Positions 25,506-32,940 of a stretch of DNA of 64,000 bases are shown here, piece by piece; position 1 is the first letter of the stretch; the number at the start of each line of letters is the position of its first letter. The notes below the pieces were generated by a model, which searched no databases, was not told the origin of the DNA, and saw only the letters and a program-made list of their open reading frames with translations. The translations under genes and the position numbers were made by a program. The stretch covers positions 1-64,000 of the forward strand of contig NZ_PJMW01000004.1 in the NCBI RefSeq assembly GCF_002846365.1, in the 5' to 3' direction. The stretch comes from Nocardia fluminea. GTDB taxonomy: Bacteria; Actinomycetota; Actinomycetes; Mycobacteriales; Mycobacteriaceae.

Positions 25506-26231
25506 TCATGCGGCGCGACCAGGACCGACCTGTTCGTCGCGGACATGGCATCGGCGAAACCGCGCACCGTCGATCACCTCGACCAGATTCCGGGCGACCA
25601 GCGATGCCAGTCCGGACTGAACGGTCGAGCACAGGCGAGCGCCCGGGGTGTAGCCCAGGAAGTCTTTGCCACGCTCTCCTCCGGGCCCTTCGGTGAGTGC
25701 CCGTACAGCGTCGAGCACGGTCACTTCGGGTCCCCCCAGCATCGAAATTGCGAGCACTGCGATCGCCTGCTCCGCCCTCGCCCGGTCAGCGCGATACCGC
25801 GCCACGCTTCCGCCGAGGAACACGTGTTCACTGGTCAGAGCATTGAGAATGAGTCGTTGGGCAAAGGCCGGCGAATTCAACCAGCGTCGGTCGGCAACGA
25901 CAGGATCCGGGCTGAGCCCACCGCCGATTCTCGAGAAGCACCGCAATCCAACTGCGCTGTCGACGTCGGAATAGGTCGCGAACAGCTTTGTCTCGTAATC
26001 GACTTCCGTGTCACTGCGTAGCCCGAAGTCATCGTGGATCTTGCAGACAGCGGCAATTAGGTCGTTCATGATGTGACAACCGGGGCGATGCCGTCCAACC
26101 AACACCAGATCCAGGTCCGAGTCCGAGTAACCAGCGCCGACGGCCTGTGAGCCGTACGCCAATCCGTAGCCGCCGACCGGGGTACTGATGCGACATAGCT
26201 GCGCCGCGGCGGCAAACAGTTCGGGAGTCAC
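25506..26231 (-). CDS. Nucleotidyltransferase-domain protein
   Basis: The start is GTG at 26231, overlapping the methyltransferase stop (GTGA), giving 241 residues. Near the N-terminus it has Y-G-S-Q-A-V-G-A-G-Y-S-D-S-D-L-D-L-V-L-V, the G-S-x(n)-D-x-D motif of the polymerase-beta nucleotidyltransferase superfamily. A further acidic D-T-E-V-D-Y is a candidate third ligand. The rest is helical with a winged-helix-like end. These enzymes nucleotidylylate small molecules, tRNA or proteins. The substrate here is unknown but presumably belongs to the same pathway as the adjoining methyltransferase, decarboxylase and ArgRS. Confidence 0.8.
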   Translation of the reverse strand: MTPELFAAAAQLCRISTPVGGYGLAYGSQAVGAGYSDSDLDLVLVGRHRPGCHIMNDLIAAVCKIHDDFGLRSDTEVDYETKLFATYSDVDSAVGLRCFSRIGGGLSPDPVVADRRWLNSPAFAQRLILNALTSEHVFLGGSVARYRADRARAEQAIAVLAISMLGGPEVTVLDAVRALTEGPGGERGKDFLGYTPGARLCSTVQSGLASLVARNLVEVIDGARFRRCHVRDEQVGPGRAA

Positions 26232-27145
26232 GACGCCAACCCGTCCGGAAGCGATGCACGCGGATGCGCGACTGCGTGGAAGTCGATGAGATGGACCCCA
26301 CTCGGCAGCGCGACACCACCTTCCGGCATTTCGTATCGGTCGATGAACTCTTCCACGTCCCGCTCGAGTTCGAGGTCGTCGAGCAGTTGGGGGTGGTGCT
26401 TGAAATGGACGCCGAAGAACCATTCCCGGGCAGATTCACGTGTGGGAGCCCACGCCACTCCCCCGAGCCGCGTGTGGGTCAATGTGCCGTCGCCGCGGTT
26501 CTCGGCCTCGTGAAGCGCATCGATCAGGATGTGCCGGGTGTAAGCGCGGCCACCGCCGGGGAATGGCGCGACTGTTTCCCAGGCCTGCGTCACCAACTGC
26601 TGTTCGGGGCTTTCAGCGTCGAACAACATCGCCAGCAAGTGCCCACCCGGTGCTGTCAGCCCAACCAGGTCGAGCACGAACTTCCGCGCGTGCTCTTCCG
26701 CGACTGCCTGGTCACCCCGTGGCTGCACGCCCGCCGACGACAGTTCCTCGAAGAACTCGCCGATCGGGTAGCTCAACGACCAGAACGCCGTTACCAGGTC
26801 GAAGGTCGCCGCTCGGTCAGCCGCGAGCAGGGAGGTCACGGCGTCGCTGGTGTCCGCACAGATCGTTTGTGCGTCGGGGAACTTCTGCGCGACCGCGGCC
26901 ACCATCGTTTCGCTGTAATCGGCCAGCACGAGATTTCGGGCGTAGGGTGCGATCGCGTCAGTGATTCGGCCTGTGCCGCAGCCGAATTCGACAACGTTCA
27001 ACGCCGCACGCGGTGCCGCATGGTGTTCGGTGAGCCAGTCCGCGACCAGGTCGATGTCTTCGGTGCCGCCGTAGAAATGCTGCAACAGCAGCTTGTCGTA
27101 GGTGCCTGCCGTCTCGTACACCGCGCGAAAACTAGAGTTCGTCAT
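26228..27145 (-). CDS. Class I SAM-dependent methyltransferase
   Basis: A 305-residue protein with ATG overlapping the decarboxylase stop (ATGA). Motif I is V-V-E-F-G-C-G-T-G-R-I, followed by L-V-L-A-D-Y-S (acidic residue for SAM ribose). The C-terminal part has W-F-F-G-V-H-F-K-H-H and other aromatic segments likely to form the acceptor site. It transfers a methyl group from SAM to an unknown acceptor, plausibly an amine made by the decarboxylase. Translational coupling on both sides supports one pathway. Confidence 0.85.
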   Translation of the reverse strand: MTNSSFRAVYETAGTYDKLLLQHFYGGTEDIDLVADWLTEHHAAPRAALNVVEFGCGTGRITDAIAPYARNLVLADYSETMVAAVAQKFPDAQTICADTSDAVTSLLAADRAATFDLVTAFWSLSYPIGEFFEELSSAGVQPRGDQAVAEEHARKFVLDLVGLTAPGGHLLAMLFDAESPEQQLVTQAWETVAPFPGGGRAYTRHILIDALHEAENRGDGTLTHTRLGGVAWAPTRESAREWFFGVHFKHHPQLLDDLELERDVEEFIDRYEMPEGGVALPSGVHLIDFHAVAHPRASLPDGLAS

Positions 27146-28635
27146 GCTGCTTGTTCCTCCAGATCCGAGGCGAGATGGTCGAGGTAGGCGAGAACTTCGT
27201 GCATATGGGATTCGGTGAGCCCAGGGTTGTTGGCCATGAACCGCAGCGGATACACGACCGCTCCTTTTCGTAGGCGACCCAGGTCATCCGGCAACGTGAA
27301 TTGGTGGAGGTGCCAGCGGCCTTCGGTGAGGATCCGCTTGTGGAGGGCGATGTTGAGCTGATTGACGCGGTCCAGCGCAGGTTCGTCGATACGGTCGAGC
27401 GTGCTTCCCGCCGGTAGGTATGCGAATACAACCGCCGCCAGGTCTGGGTCGTTGAGCCGAACCAGCCGTGGGTGCGCGTCGACCAACTCAGCGAATCGTC
27501 GAGTCAGCTTCTGTCGATGGTCGGCAAGTTCCGCGAGTCCCGCTCGGCCGCGGCCGAGCATCATCATCCACAGCTTCAGCGACATCCATCCCTTGGTGCC
27601 GATGAACGGAGTGACCTGTCCGAAAGCGAAGTCTTCCTGCATGATCAGATCCGAATAGGTCGAGATCGTCCGCAGCACAGAAGGTTTACGCACCAGCAGT
27701 GCGCTCAGCCCGTAGGGCACGGCCAGGATCTTGTGCGGGTCCACGGTGATGCTGTCGAACTCGGCGATGCCGTCGATCTTGTCCCGCAAGTTCGGGCTGA
27801 ACGCCGCGAGCAGCCCCCAGCACGCGTCCGCGTGCAACCAAATACTCGGGTCAACTGCCCGCACGAGATCGTGCACGGCTCTCAGATCCTCGACCGTCTG
27901 AGTTCGGCTGTCACCGGCATAAGCGACCACCGCCATTACGCGATCACCGTCTTCCCGCAAAATTCGGGCGAGTTCGTTTCTGTCGTAACGGAATCCTCGA
28001 GTGGGGACTTCGATCACCTGCGCCCCGCACCCGATCCACGTCAACGCCGCCTTCACGCTGTAGTGTCCGATCCCTTTAGGAACCACCACTGCCATCCGGC
28101 CTGGGTTGGTGACACCTGTATGCATCGTGCCCGGCGCTTTCGCTTCCCTGGCCAGCATCATCGCGACGGTATTGCTGGTGGTCCCGCCGGGAGTGACCAT
28201 GCCGCCCACATCCCACACCGTGTGCACCGCATCGACCGGTGGATTCGCGTAACCGAGCAGGTCTCGCAGCCATCGCAACACGGCGATCTCGACAAATGTG
28301 GCGCTCGGGCTGTCGAACGACTGGTTGATCATGTTCTGCTGCGTCAGCACTGCCAGCGCGCTGCCCATCAGAGCGAGCTGGTCATCGCCGGTGTCACCGA
28401 AACCCATGAACCGTGGCGATGCCTCGTTCTTGCACAGCGGCAGCACATGATTCACAAACTCGGCCAGGACCTCCTCACCAGGCATGGACTGCACCGGGAG
28501 CTCAGTGACCAGCAGGTCTCGGATCTCGCGCGCTGTGCTTCGCCGACCGAATATCTCGGGGCGGGCCTTGAACTGCAAACCGATATCGACCGCGCGGTGC
28601 AACAAGCCGGTCGTTGTTGTCTCTGAATTCTTCAC
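27142..28635 (-). CDS. PLP-dependent group II decarboxylase
   Basis: A 497-residue protein of the glutamate/aromatic/diaminobutyrate decarboxylase family. Key elements are G-G-M-V-T-P-G-G-T-T-S-N-T (PLP phosphate loop), W-L-H-A-D-A-C-W-G (Asp contacting the pyridine nitrogen) and T-V-D-P-H-K-I-L-A-V-P-Y-G (Schiff-base Lys). Length is normal for the family. It removes the alpha-carboxyl of an amino acid to give an amine; which amino acid cannot be read. A near-perfect 30-bp palindrome lies 37-66 bases upstream of the ATG. It is the third gene of the cluster. Confidence 0.88.
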   Translation of the reverse strand: MKNSETTTTGLLHRAVDIGLQFKARPEIFGRRSTAREIRDLLVTELPVQSMPGEEVLAEFVNHVLPLCKNEASPRFMGFGDTGDDQLALMGSALAVLTQQNMINQSFDSPSATFVEIAVLRWLRDLLGYANPPVDAVHTVWDVGGMVTPGGTTSNTVAMMLAREAKAPGTMHTGVTNPGRMAVVVPKGIGHYSVKAALTWIGCGAQVIEVPTRGFRYDRNELARILREDGDRVMAVVAYAGDSRTQTVEDLRAVHDLVRAVDPSIWLHADACWGLLAAFSPNLRDKIDGIAEFDSITVDPHKILAVPYGLSALLVRKPSVLRTISTYSDLIMQEDFAFGQVTPFIGTKGWMSLKLWMMMLGRGRAGLAELADHRQKLTRRFAELVDAHPRLVRLNDPDLAAVVFAYLPAGSTLDRIDEPALDRVNQLNIALHKRILTEGRWHLHQFTLPDDLGRLRKGAVVYPLRFMANNPGLTESHMHEVLAYLDHLASDLEEQAA

Positions 28636-28671
28636 TGCCCCAGCGTCTCTCCGACCAGGGCTGGGGTTCCA

Positions 28672-28701
28672 ACAACAGGCTGCTGTACAACAGCCTGTTG
28701 T
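28672..28701. promoter_or_regulatory. 30-bp near-perfect palindrome upstream of the decarboxylase gene
   Basis: ACAACAGGCTG (28672-28682) is matched by CAGCCTGTTGT (28691-28701) around a CTGTACAA centre. Read as one palindrome, 28 of 30 positions are self-complementary, with TGTACA in the middle. It lies between the Nudix-like gene stop (28708) and the decarboxylase start (28635). There is no T-run, so an operator for a dimeric regulator is likelier than a terminator. The cluster's XRE-type regulator is the natural candidate. That link is inference. Confidence 0.65.
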
Positions 28702-28707
28702 ATCGGG

Positions 28708-29817
28708 TCAGGGCAGGTCAGCGATCGCCAACCGAAGGACTGCTGCCCCTGCGGCTTGGAGCGGATGCTCCGCGATGATCTGCTCGACCCGCTCAGAAGT
28801 GAAGGGCTGCAACTCGAGCACACGCCCCTCGTCGTTGTCGGCCACGATCTCGCCGAACAGTTCATCGAAGACCGGTCCGTCGATGATCACGGCGGTCAGC
28901 AGGTCCGTGGCGAAGCTCAGCGGATCAACACCAAGGCCTAAGCAGTAGGCCTCGACCGATCCGTCGTCGAGCCCCTCCGTGAGCTTGGAGGCGAATTCCC
29001 ATGACTCGTAGCCGATCGGGGCTTGCTCGCTGCCGTGGTCCTCATCGGCGCCACACAGTTCCTCGGAGAACTCACGGATCATGTTGCGCCAAAGGGAGAA
29101 GTCGTTTCCCGTGTTCCACTCGGCGTACCCCGAGGGCTGGAAGATGCCGACCGGAACTACCTGATACATCCCGCCGGCGTGTCCGACCTTTCGTGGGTCA
29201 CGCCAGTGCAGGAGGAACGACCGGTTGCCGGTGTCGACATCGCGCCGGATTGTGAGCGTGCTGATCGCGAGGTTCGCACGACGCTGCCCGAGGTCGCATG
29301 GGTCGGTGATCGCAGCGCGTACACCTGGTGCGACCTGTCCGTCGCGGTAGGCAACCGCGAACTCGTGAGCAGCCGCTTCTCCCACATCAACACTGTCGAA
29401 GTAATGCCCCAAGCTAAATCGCAGAGTTGGCGATTGACCAGCCAGCTCCGCATGGAGCAACCGGTAAGTCGGCCGATTCTCGAAGACTGTCGGTGCCGCG
29501 ACATCGCCGACGACTGCGGAATATGTCTCATACTCTCCACCGTCGGCGCGCACAGGAAGGACAGAACTGCGCGGTGGCTGGGCTGGGAACGACAGCGCGT
29601 CCGTGGGGGACCAATCTAACCTGATGTCGTTCACCGGAATTGGCGAGGTCGGCAGCCACTCGCGTCGTGCGAGTAGCGCGGAATCGGCCACACGGTGCGC
29701 GTCTGGGTACTCCCCCGCCGCGGCAAGGTCCAGTTCGGTGCGGTGTTCACGCAGATAGGAGCGGGTTCGGGCCCACGCCTGCTCGCTGTCGGTCAGGGTG
29801 CGCGATTGCGTGGGCAT
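28708..29817 (-). CDS. Nudix-like domain protein, paralogue of the XRE/Nudix regulator without HTH
   Basis: A 369-residue protein whose whole length parallels residues about 100-479 of the next upstream gene: shared F-x-x-Y-S-A-V-V, S-F-L-L-H-W-R-D-P, V-V-P-V-G-I-F-Q-P-S and N-D-F-S-L-W-R-N-M-I-R-E-F-S-E-E-L. The last block fits the R-E-x-x-E-E-x-G core of a Nudix box, preceded by strands typical of that fold. It lacks the HTH of the paralogue. It begins 17 bases after the upstream stop. A nucleotide- or ligand-binding role is inference. Confidence 0.65.
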   Translation of the reverse strand: MPTQSRTLTDSEQAWARTRSYLREHRTELDLAAAGEYPDAHRVADSALLARREWLPTSPIPVNDIRLDWSPTDALSFPAQPPRSSVLPVRADGGEYETYSAVVGDVAAPTVFENRPTYRLLHAELAGQSPTLRFSLGHYFDSVDVGEAAAHEFAVAYRDGQVAPGVRAAITDPCDLGQRRANLAISTLTIRRDVDTGNRSFLLHWRDPRKVGHAGGMYQVVPVGIFQPSGYAEWNTGNDFSLWRNMIREFSEELCGADEDHGSEQAPIGYESWEFASKLTEGLDDGSVEAYCLGLGVDPLSFATDLLTAVIIDGPVFDELFGEIVADNDEGRVLELQPFTSERVEQIIAEHPLQAAGAAVLRLAIADLP

Positions 29818-29833
29818 GTGATCTCCAGATTCC

Positions 29834-31273
29834 TCAGCTGATCAAGCTGTGTCGATGCTGCCATGCCAACGCCAAGCAGGCTGCTCCCGGCGCGGCCATG
29901 GGCTCGGCTTCCAGCATCCGCGTCACCGACTCCTCGGTGAACGGCACTCCATCGGCGGCTCGGCCATCACCGATGCTGACTACCTCACCTTCCTCGTTGA
30001 ACTGCACCATCGTGCCGAAGATTTCGTCGAATACGTCGTCGTCGATGACGACGACAGTGAGCAACGTGGCAGCCAATGTCAGCGCGTCGAGCCCGAATCC
30101 CAGCAGATGCGCGGTGACCTTTCCTTGCGCACGAGCCGCACTGAGCTGCTGATAGAACGACCAATTCGCGTAGTCGATCGGAACACTTCGTGTCCCGTCG
30201 TGTTCTGGATGGCCGAGCACCTCTTCGGAATACTCCCGAACCATGTTGCGCCACAAGGAGAAATCGTTGCGGCGGTCCCACAACCCCATACTCGACGGCT
30301 GGAATTCACCTGCCGGAATCACGTCATAGACGCCGGCCGCGGTCGCGACACGAGAAGGGTCACGCCAGTGCAGCAGGAACGACGGCGGTGCCGGGAACCT
30401 GCGGAGCCGGATTGTCAGCGTGGTGATGGCGGGGATGATCGCGCGCCGTGCCGGATCGAACGGATCTCCGATGAGCTCACGGAAAGGCAAGCTGCCCCTC
30501 AAGGCCGAGACGTCGGCGGTCGGATGAGCCAGACAAGCCGCAGCCAACTCGTGCGCGAGTGCCTCGCTGACATCGAGTTTGTCGAAGTAGCTGGCCAATC
30601 CGAAGCCCAATGCACCGGATGTGACGGTGCCACCGAGATACCGGTAGCTCGGTCTCGACTCGAAGAGTTGCGGCGGGTCAAGATGTTTCACCGCTGCGGA
30701 ATACGTCTCGAAGGCGAGCCCTGGAACGCGCAGCGGGCGCACGGGCGCGGTCTCTCCCTCGGCTCCGGTGATCTCGGCGAGTTGCGGTCCCTCATCGAGT
30801 TCGAGACAAACCGAATCCAAATCCATTGGGGCAGCGGGCATCCAACCATCGCGAGTGATCAGCGACGTCCTCGGAAGCCGGTGCTCGTCCGGATACCACG
30901 CGGTCGCCAGTCTCGCCAGGTCGTCGCGGTGGTGATTCAACCAATTGCGTTGAACTCGCCACCGACCTCGACTGGTGGCCACCGCGGGAGTGTCATCGGC
31001 GCCCGCGCGGCGGTGAGCGCGGCCCGCGATTCCGAGCTCCTCGGGAGGGATCCCCAGAACTCGAGCGAACCCTTGCCGTTGCTCCAGCGTAGCCTTGCGC
31101 GTTCCCTTCTCGACCTGACTCAGGAACTGCTGAGTGATCCCCAACGCATCAGCGACCACGGCCTGATTGGTCCCGCCCGCAAGCCGGTACTCACGAACAA
31201 CCTGCCCGACCGTCGGCGCCGCAACGGCGTCCCCGTCGCGCCGCAACCACCCGGACGTCTGCATCCCATCCAC
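29834..31273 (-). CDS. XRE-family HTH regulator with C-terminal Nudix-like domain
   Basis: A 479-residue protein and first gene of the leftward cluster. Residues about 20-75 are a Cro/C1-type HTH: V-R-E-Y-R-L-A-G-G-T-N-Q-A-V-V-A-D-A-L-G-I-T-Q-Q, split here around the recognition helix, then L-S-Q-V-E-K-G-T-R-K. From about residue 110 it shares its entire domain with the next gene, including F-S-L-W-R-N-M-V-R-E-Y-S-E-E-V-L-G, a Nudix-box-like R-E-x-x-E-E. It probably senses a pathway metabolite or nucleotide and controls the cluster. Target sites may be the 30-bp palindrome at 28672 or the inverted repeat at 31352. Confidence 0.75.
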   Translation of the reverse strand: MDGMQTSGWLRRDGDAVAAPTVGQVVREYRLAGGTNQAVVADALGITQQFLSQVEKGTRKATLEQRQGFARVLGIPPEELGIAGRAHRRAGADDTPAVATSRGRWRVQRNWLNHHRDDLARLATAWYPDEHRLPRTSLITRDGWMPAAPMDLDSVCLELDEGPQLAEITGAEGETAPVRPLRVPGLAFETYSAAVKHLDPPQLFESRPSYRYLGGTVTSGALGFGLASYFDKLDVSEALAHELAAACLAHPTADVSALRGSLPFRELIGDPFDPARRAIIPAITTLTIRLRRFPAPPSFLLHWRDPSRVATAAGVYDVIPAGEFQPSSMGLWDRRNDFSLWRNMVREYSEEVLGHPEHDGTRSVPIDYANWSFYQQLSAARAQGKVTAHLLGFGLDALTLAATLLTVVVIDDDVFDEIFGTMVQFNEEGEVVSIGDGRAADGVPFTEESVTRMLEAEPMAAPGAACLALAWQHRHSLIS

Positions 31274-31351
31274 GATCGGCTCCTCCCCAGCCAGTTCGTG
31301 ACCGTTGAGATTCCCGGTCGATGACCATTCGAGCAGATAAAGGGGATCCTG

Positions 31352-31371
31352 TCAGCGCTTTTCGGCGCTGA
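31352..31371. promoter_or_regulatory. Inverted repeat upstream of the XRE/Nudix gene
   Basis: TCAGCGC (31352-31358) and GCGCTGA (31365-31371) flank TTTTCG about 80 bases upstream of the regulator start. It could be an operator or a weak hairpin. It does not resemble the 30-bp palindrome at 28672. Confidence 0.35.
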
Positions 31372-31549
31372 GCACCCGCCCGATTCCGCTTCTTGTCGGT
31401 GCCGATCTGCAGCTTGCTCGTCAGCCAGCACTGGCAGCAGTCCGATGAACCTGTCGGTCTAACGGCAGGCCGCGGTGCCCGTCAACCTGGTCATACCTTC
31501 ACTCGATCACTTAGAAGAGGAGAAGCCCTATGCATGAACATGTTTCGGC

Positions 31550-31738
31550 ACGGAGTCGCACGGAGACGATATAACCCGCGAGCAATCCGGCGACCTAACC
31601 AGCGCCGGCCTCGAAGCGCTCGTCAACGCCGTCAACATCGTTGGAGTGATGGGCAAGGGGATCGCGTTGCAGTTCAAGCAGACCTACCCAGGAATTACCA
31701 TGCCCACCGGCCGCCGAATTCGCGCCGAACCTCGCTGA
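31550..31738 (+). pseudogene. Remnant of a DarG-like macro-domain gene
   Basis: A short frame ending TGA at 31736-31738 reads [20 protein letters not shown], followed by F-K-Q-T-Y-P-G. This is the signature of the ADP-ribose-binding macro domain of DarG-type antitoxins and related hydrolases. Upstream the frame has a stop near the would-be start, and the protein breaks off after about 60 codons. No DarT partner is nearby. Decayed antitoxin gene. Confidence 0.7.
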
Positions 31739-31896
31739 GGCGGCGCCGTAGGTCGTGCTCATGATTGGCCCTCCCCGGTTATGGCGAGGTGTGTACAGCC
31801 TGATCATCGCGAGTCACCACGCGGTAGCCTTGGCGTCGGGTGACCGGCGGTCGGTTACATCGAGACAGGTGGTCCCGTTGACTCGAAAGGAACGCG

Positions 31897-32307
31897 ATGT
31901 CTTGGCGCGATACCACCCCTGAGCCGGTCCAGGACGATGTGGACAACCTCCTCGATTCCGCGCTGACGCTGGCAGAAGAGCACCTGCGGGATCGGGGCGA
32001 GTTCTTCCCGTTCGGCCTTGCTGTCGACCGGGAGGGCGGCGTCCGAGTCATCGATATCGACGCGCCAGATGCACAACAGGCCAAGCCGATGATCTTCACT
32101 GCGCTGTCACGAATGCGGGGTGACCTGCGGGCCGCGGCGGTGGTGACCGACGTGGCGCTACCGGAGACGGCGTCCAGCGGTATCGAGATCCATCTCGAGC
32201 ACGCCCATGGGATCGCAATCGGAGTGATCGAGCCCTACAGTCTTGCCGACGGGACACTCGAGGCCGAACCATTGGAAGGTCACACTGCCATTCGTGCTGT
32301 GTGGTGA
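31897..32307 (+). CDS. Hypothetical 136-residue protein
   Basis: An ATG at 31897 follows an AAAGGA ribosome-binding site. The protein is acidic, soluble and alpha/beta: an N-terminal helix (D-N-L-L-D-S-A-L-T-L-A-E-E-H-L), strands F-F-P-F-G-L-A-V-D and V-R-V-I-D-I-D-A-P, then V-V-T-D-V-A-L-P and a closing strand. I do not recognise a family. It is convergent with the toxin-immunity genes and could be an orphan immunity-like protein, but nothing proves it. Confidence 0.65.
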   Translation: MSWRDTTPEPVQDDVDNLLDSALTLAEEHLRDRGEFFPFGLAVDREGGVRVIDIDAPDAQQAKPMIFTALSRMRGDLRAAAVVTDVALPETASSGIEIHLEHAHGIAIGVIEPYSLADGTLEAEPLEGHTAIRAVW

Positions 32308-32319
32308 AGTCCGCTTGAA

Positions 32320-32940
32320 TCAGCTCTGATCGTGGTCGAGGATCCGTTTGGCGAGCTGGCGCATCCGAGGCTTGTCAGCACTCAGGAATGGCTCGATTTG
32401 TTCGCGCACACCTTGCACCCGCATTTTCGCCAAGGCCTCCAGCGCATTGCCTTCGACAGATTCATCGTCGACAAGACTGAGCGCGACGGTAGCGGCTTCG
32501 GGGTGCCGTGATTTGCCGAGCCAGGTCACGACCATTCCACGACTACGACCGATGGTGCGGTCGGACGCTATAGCTGCCAAAGCATCGAAGTGTTCCTTTC
32601 CAGCCGGAATGTCGTACAGGGCATTGCCTGCCGCCCACCGCGTATCCAGCCCGATGTTTTTGGCGTGGTCGAACTGGGATATCAGCGCTGGTATCGCAAT
32701 CGATTTGCGGGATTCCTTGACACCGAGCGCTCTGACAATCATCAGCCTAGCCATGTCGCGGCCTCGGGTTTCATCACCCGGCCAGCGGGTTTCGAGCTCG
32801 ACAAGCCAACCCGAGAGCACACCGATGATCTTCTCGTCGACGGGCTTGTCCGGGAACTGAAATATCGTCCGGGCGTATCCACCTGCTTGTTGATAATCAG
32901 CGAGCAGTTCACTTCCGGCCCGATCGTCGGTTGGCGTCAA
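32320..32940 (-). CDS. HEAT-like protein, candidate immunity protein
   Basis: A 206-residue helical protein with HEAT-type units: I-A-I-P-A-L-I-S-Q-F, T-R-W-A-A-G-N-A-L-Y-D-I, S-R-G-M-V-V-T-W-L-G-K-S-R, V-E-G-N-A-L-E-A-L-A-K-M. The ATG overlaps the toxin stop by four bases (32937-32940), the usual coupling of toxin and immunity genes. It presumably binds and blocks the REase-fold C-terminus of the toxin in the cytoplasm. Function is from context. Confidence 0.7.
   Translation of the reverse strand: MTPTDDRAGSELLADYQQAGGYARTIFQFPDKPVDEKIIGVLSGWLVELETRWPGDETRGRDMARLMIVRALGVKESRKSIAIPALISQFDHAKNIGLDTRWAAGNALYDIPAGKEHFDALAAIASDRTIGRSRGMVVTWLGKSRHPEAATVALSLVDDESVEGNALEALAKMRVQGVREQIEPFLSADKPRMRQLAKRILDHDQS

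Noticed and set aside
31352-31371. Considered as an intrinsic terminator
   Set aside because: Short 7-bp arms without a following T-run in either direction; listed only as a weak inverted repeat.
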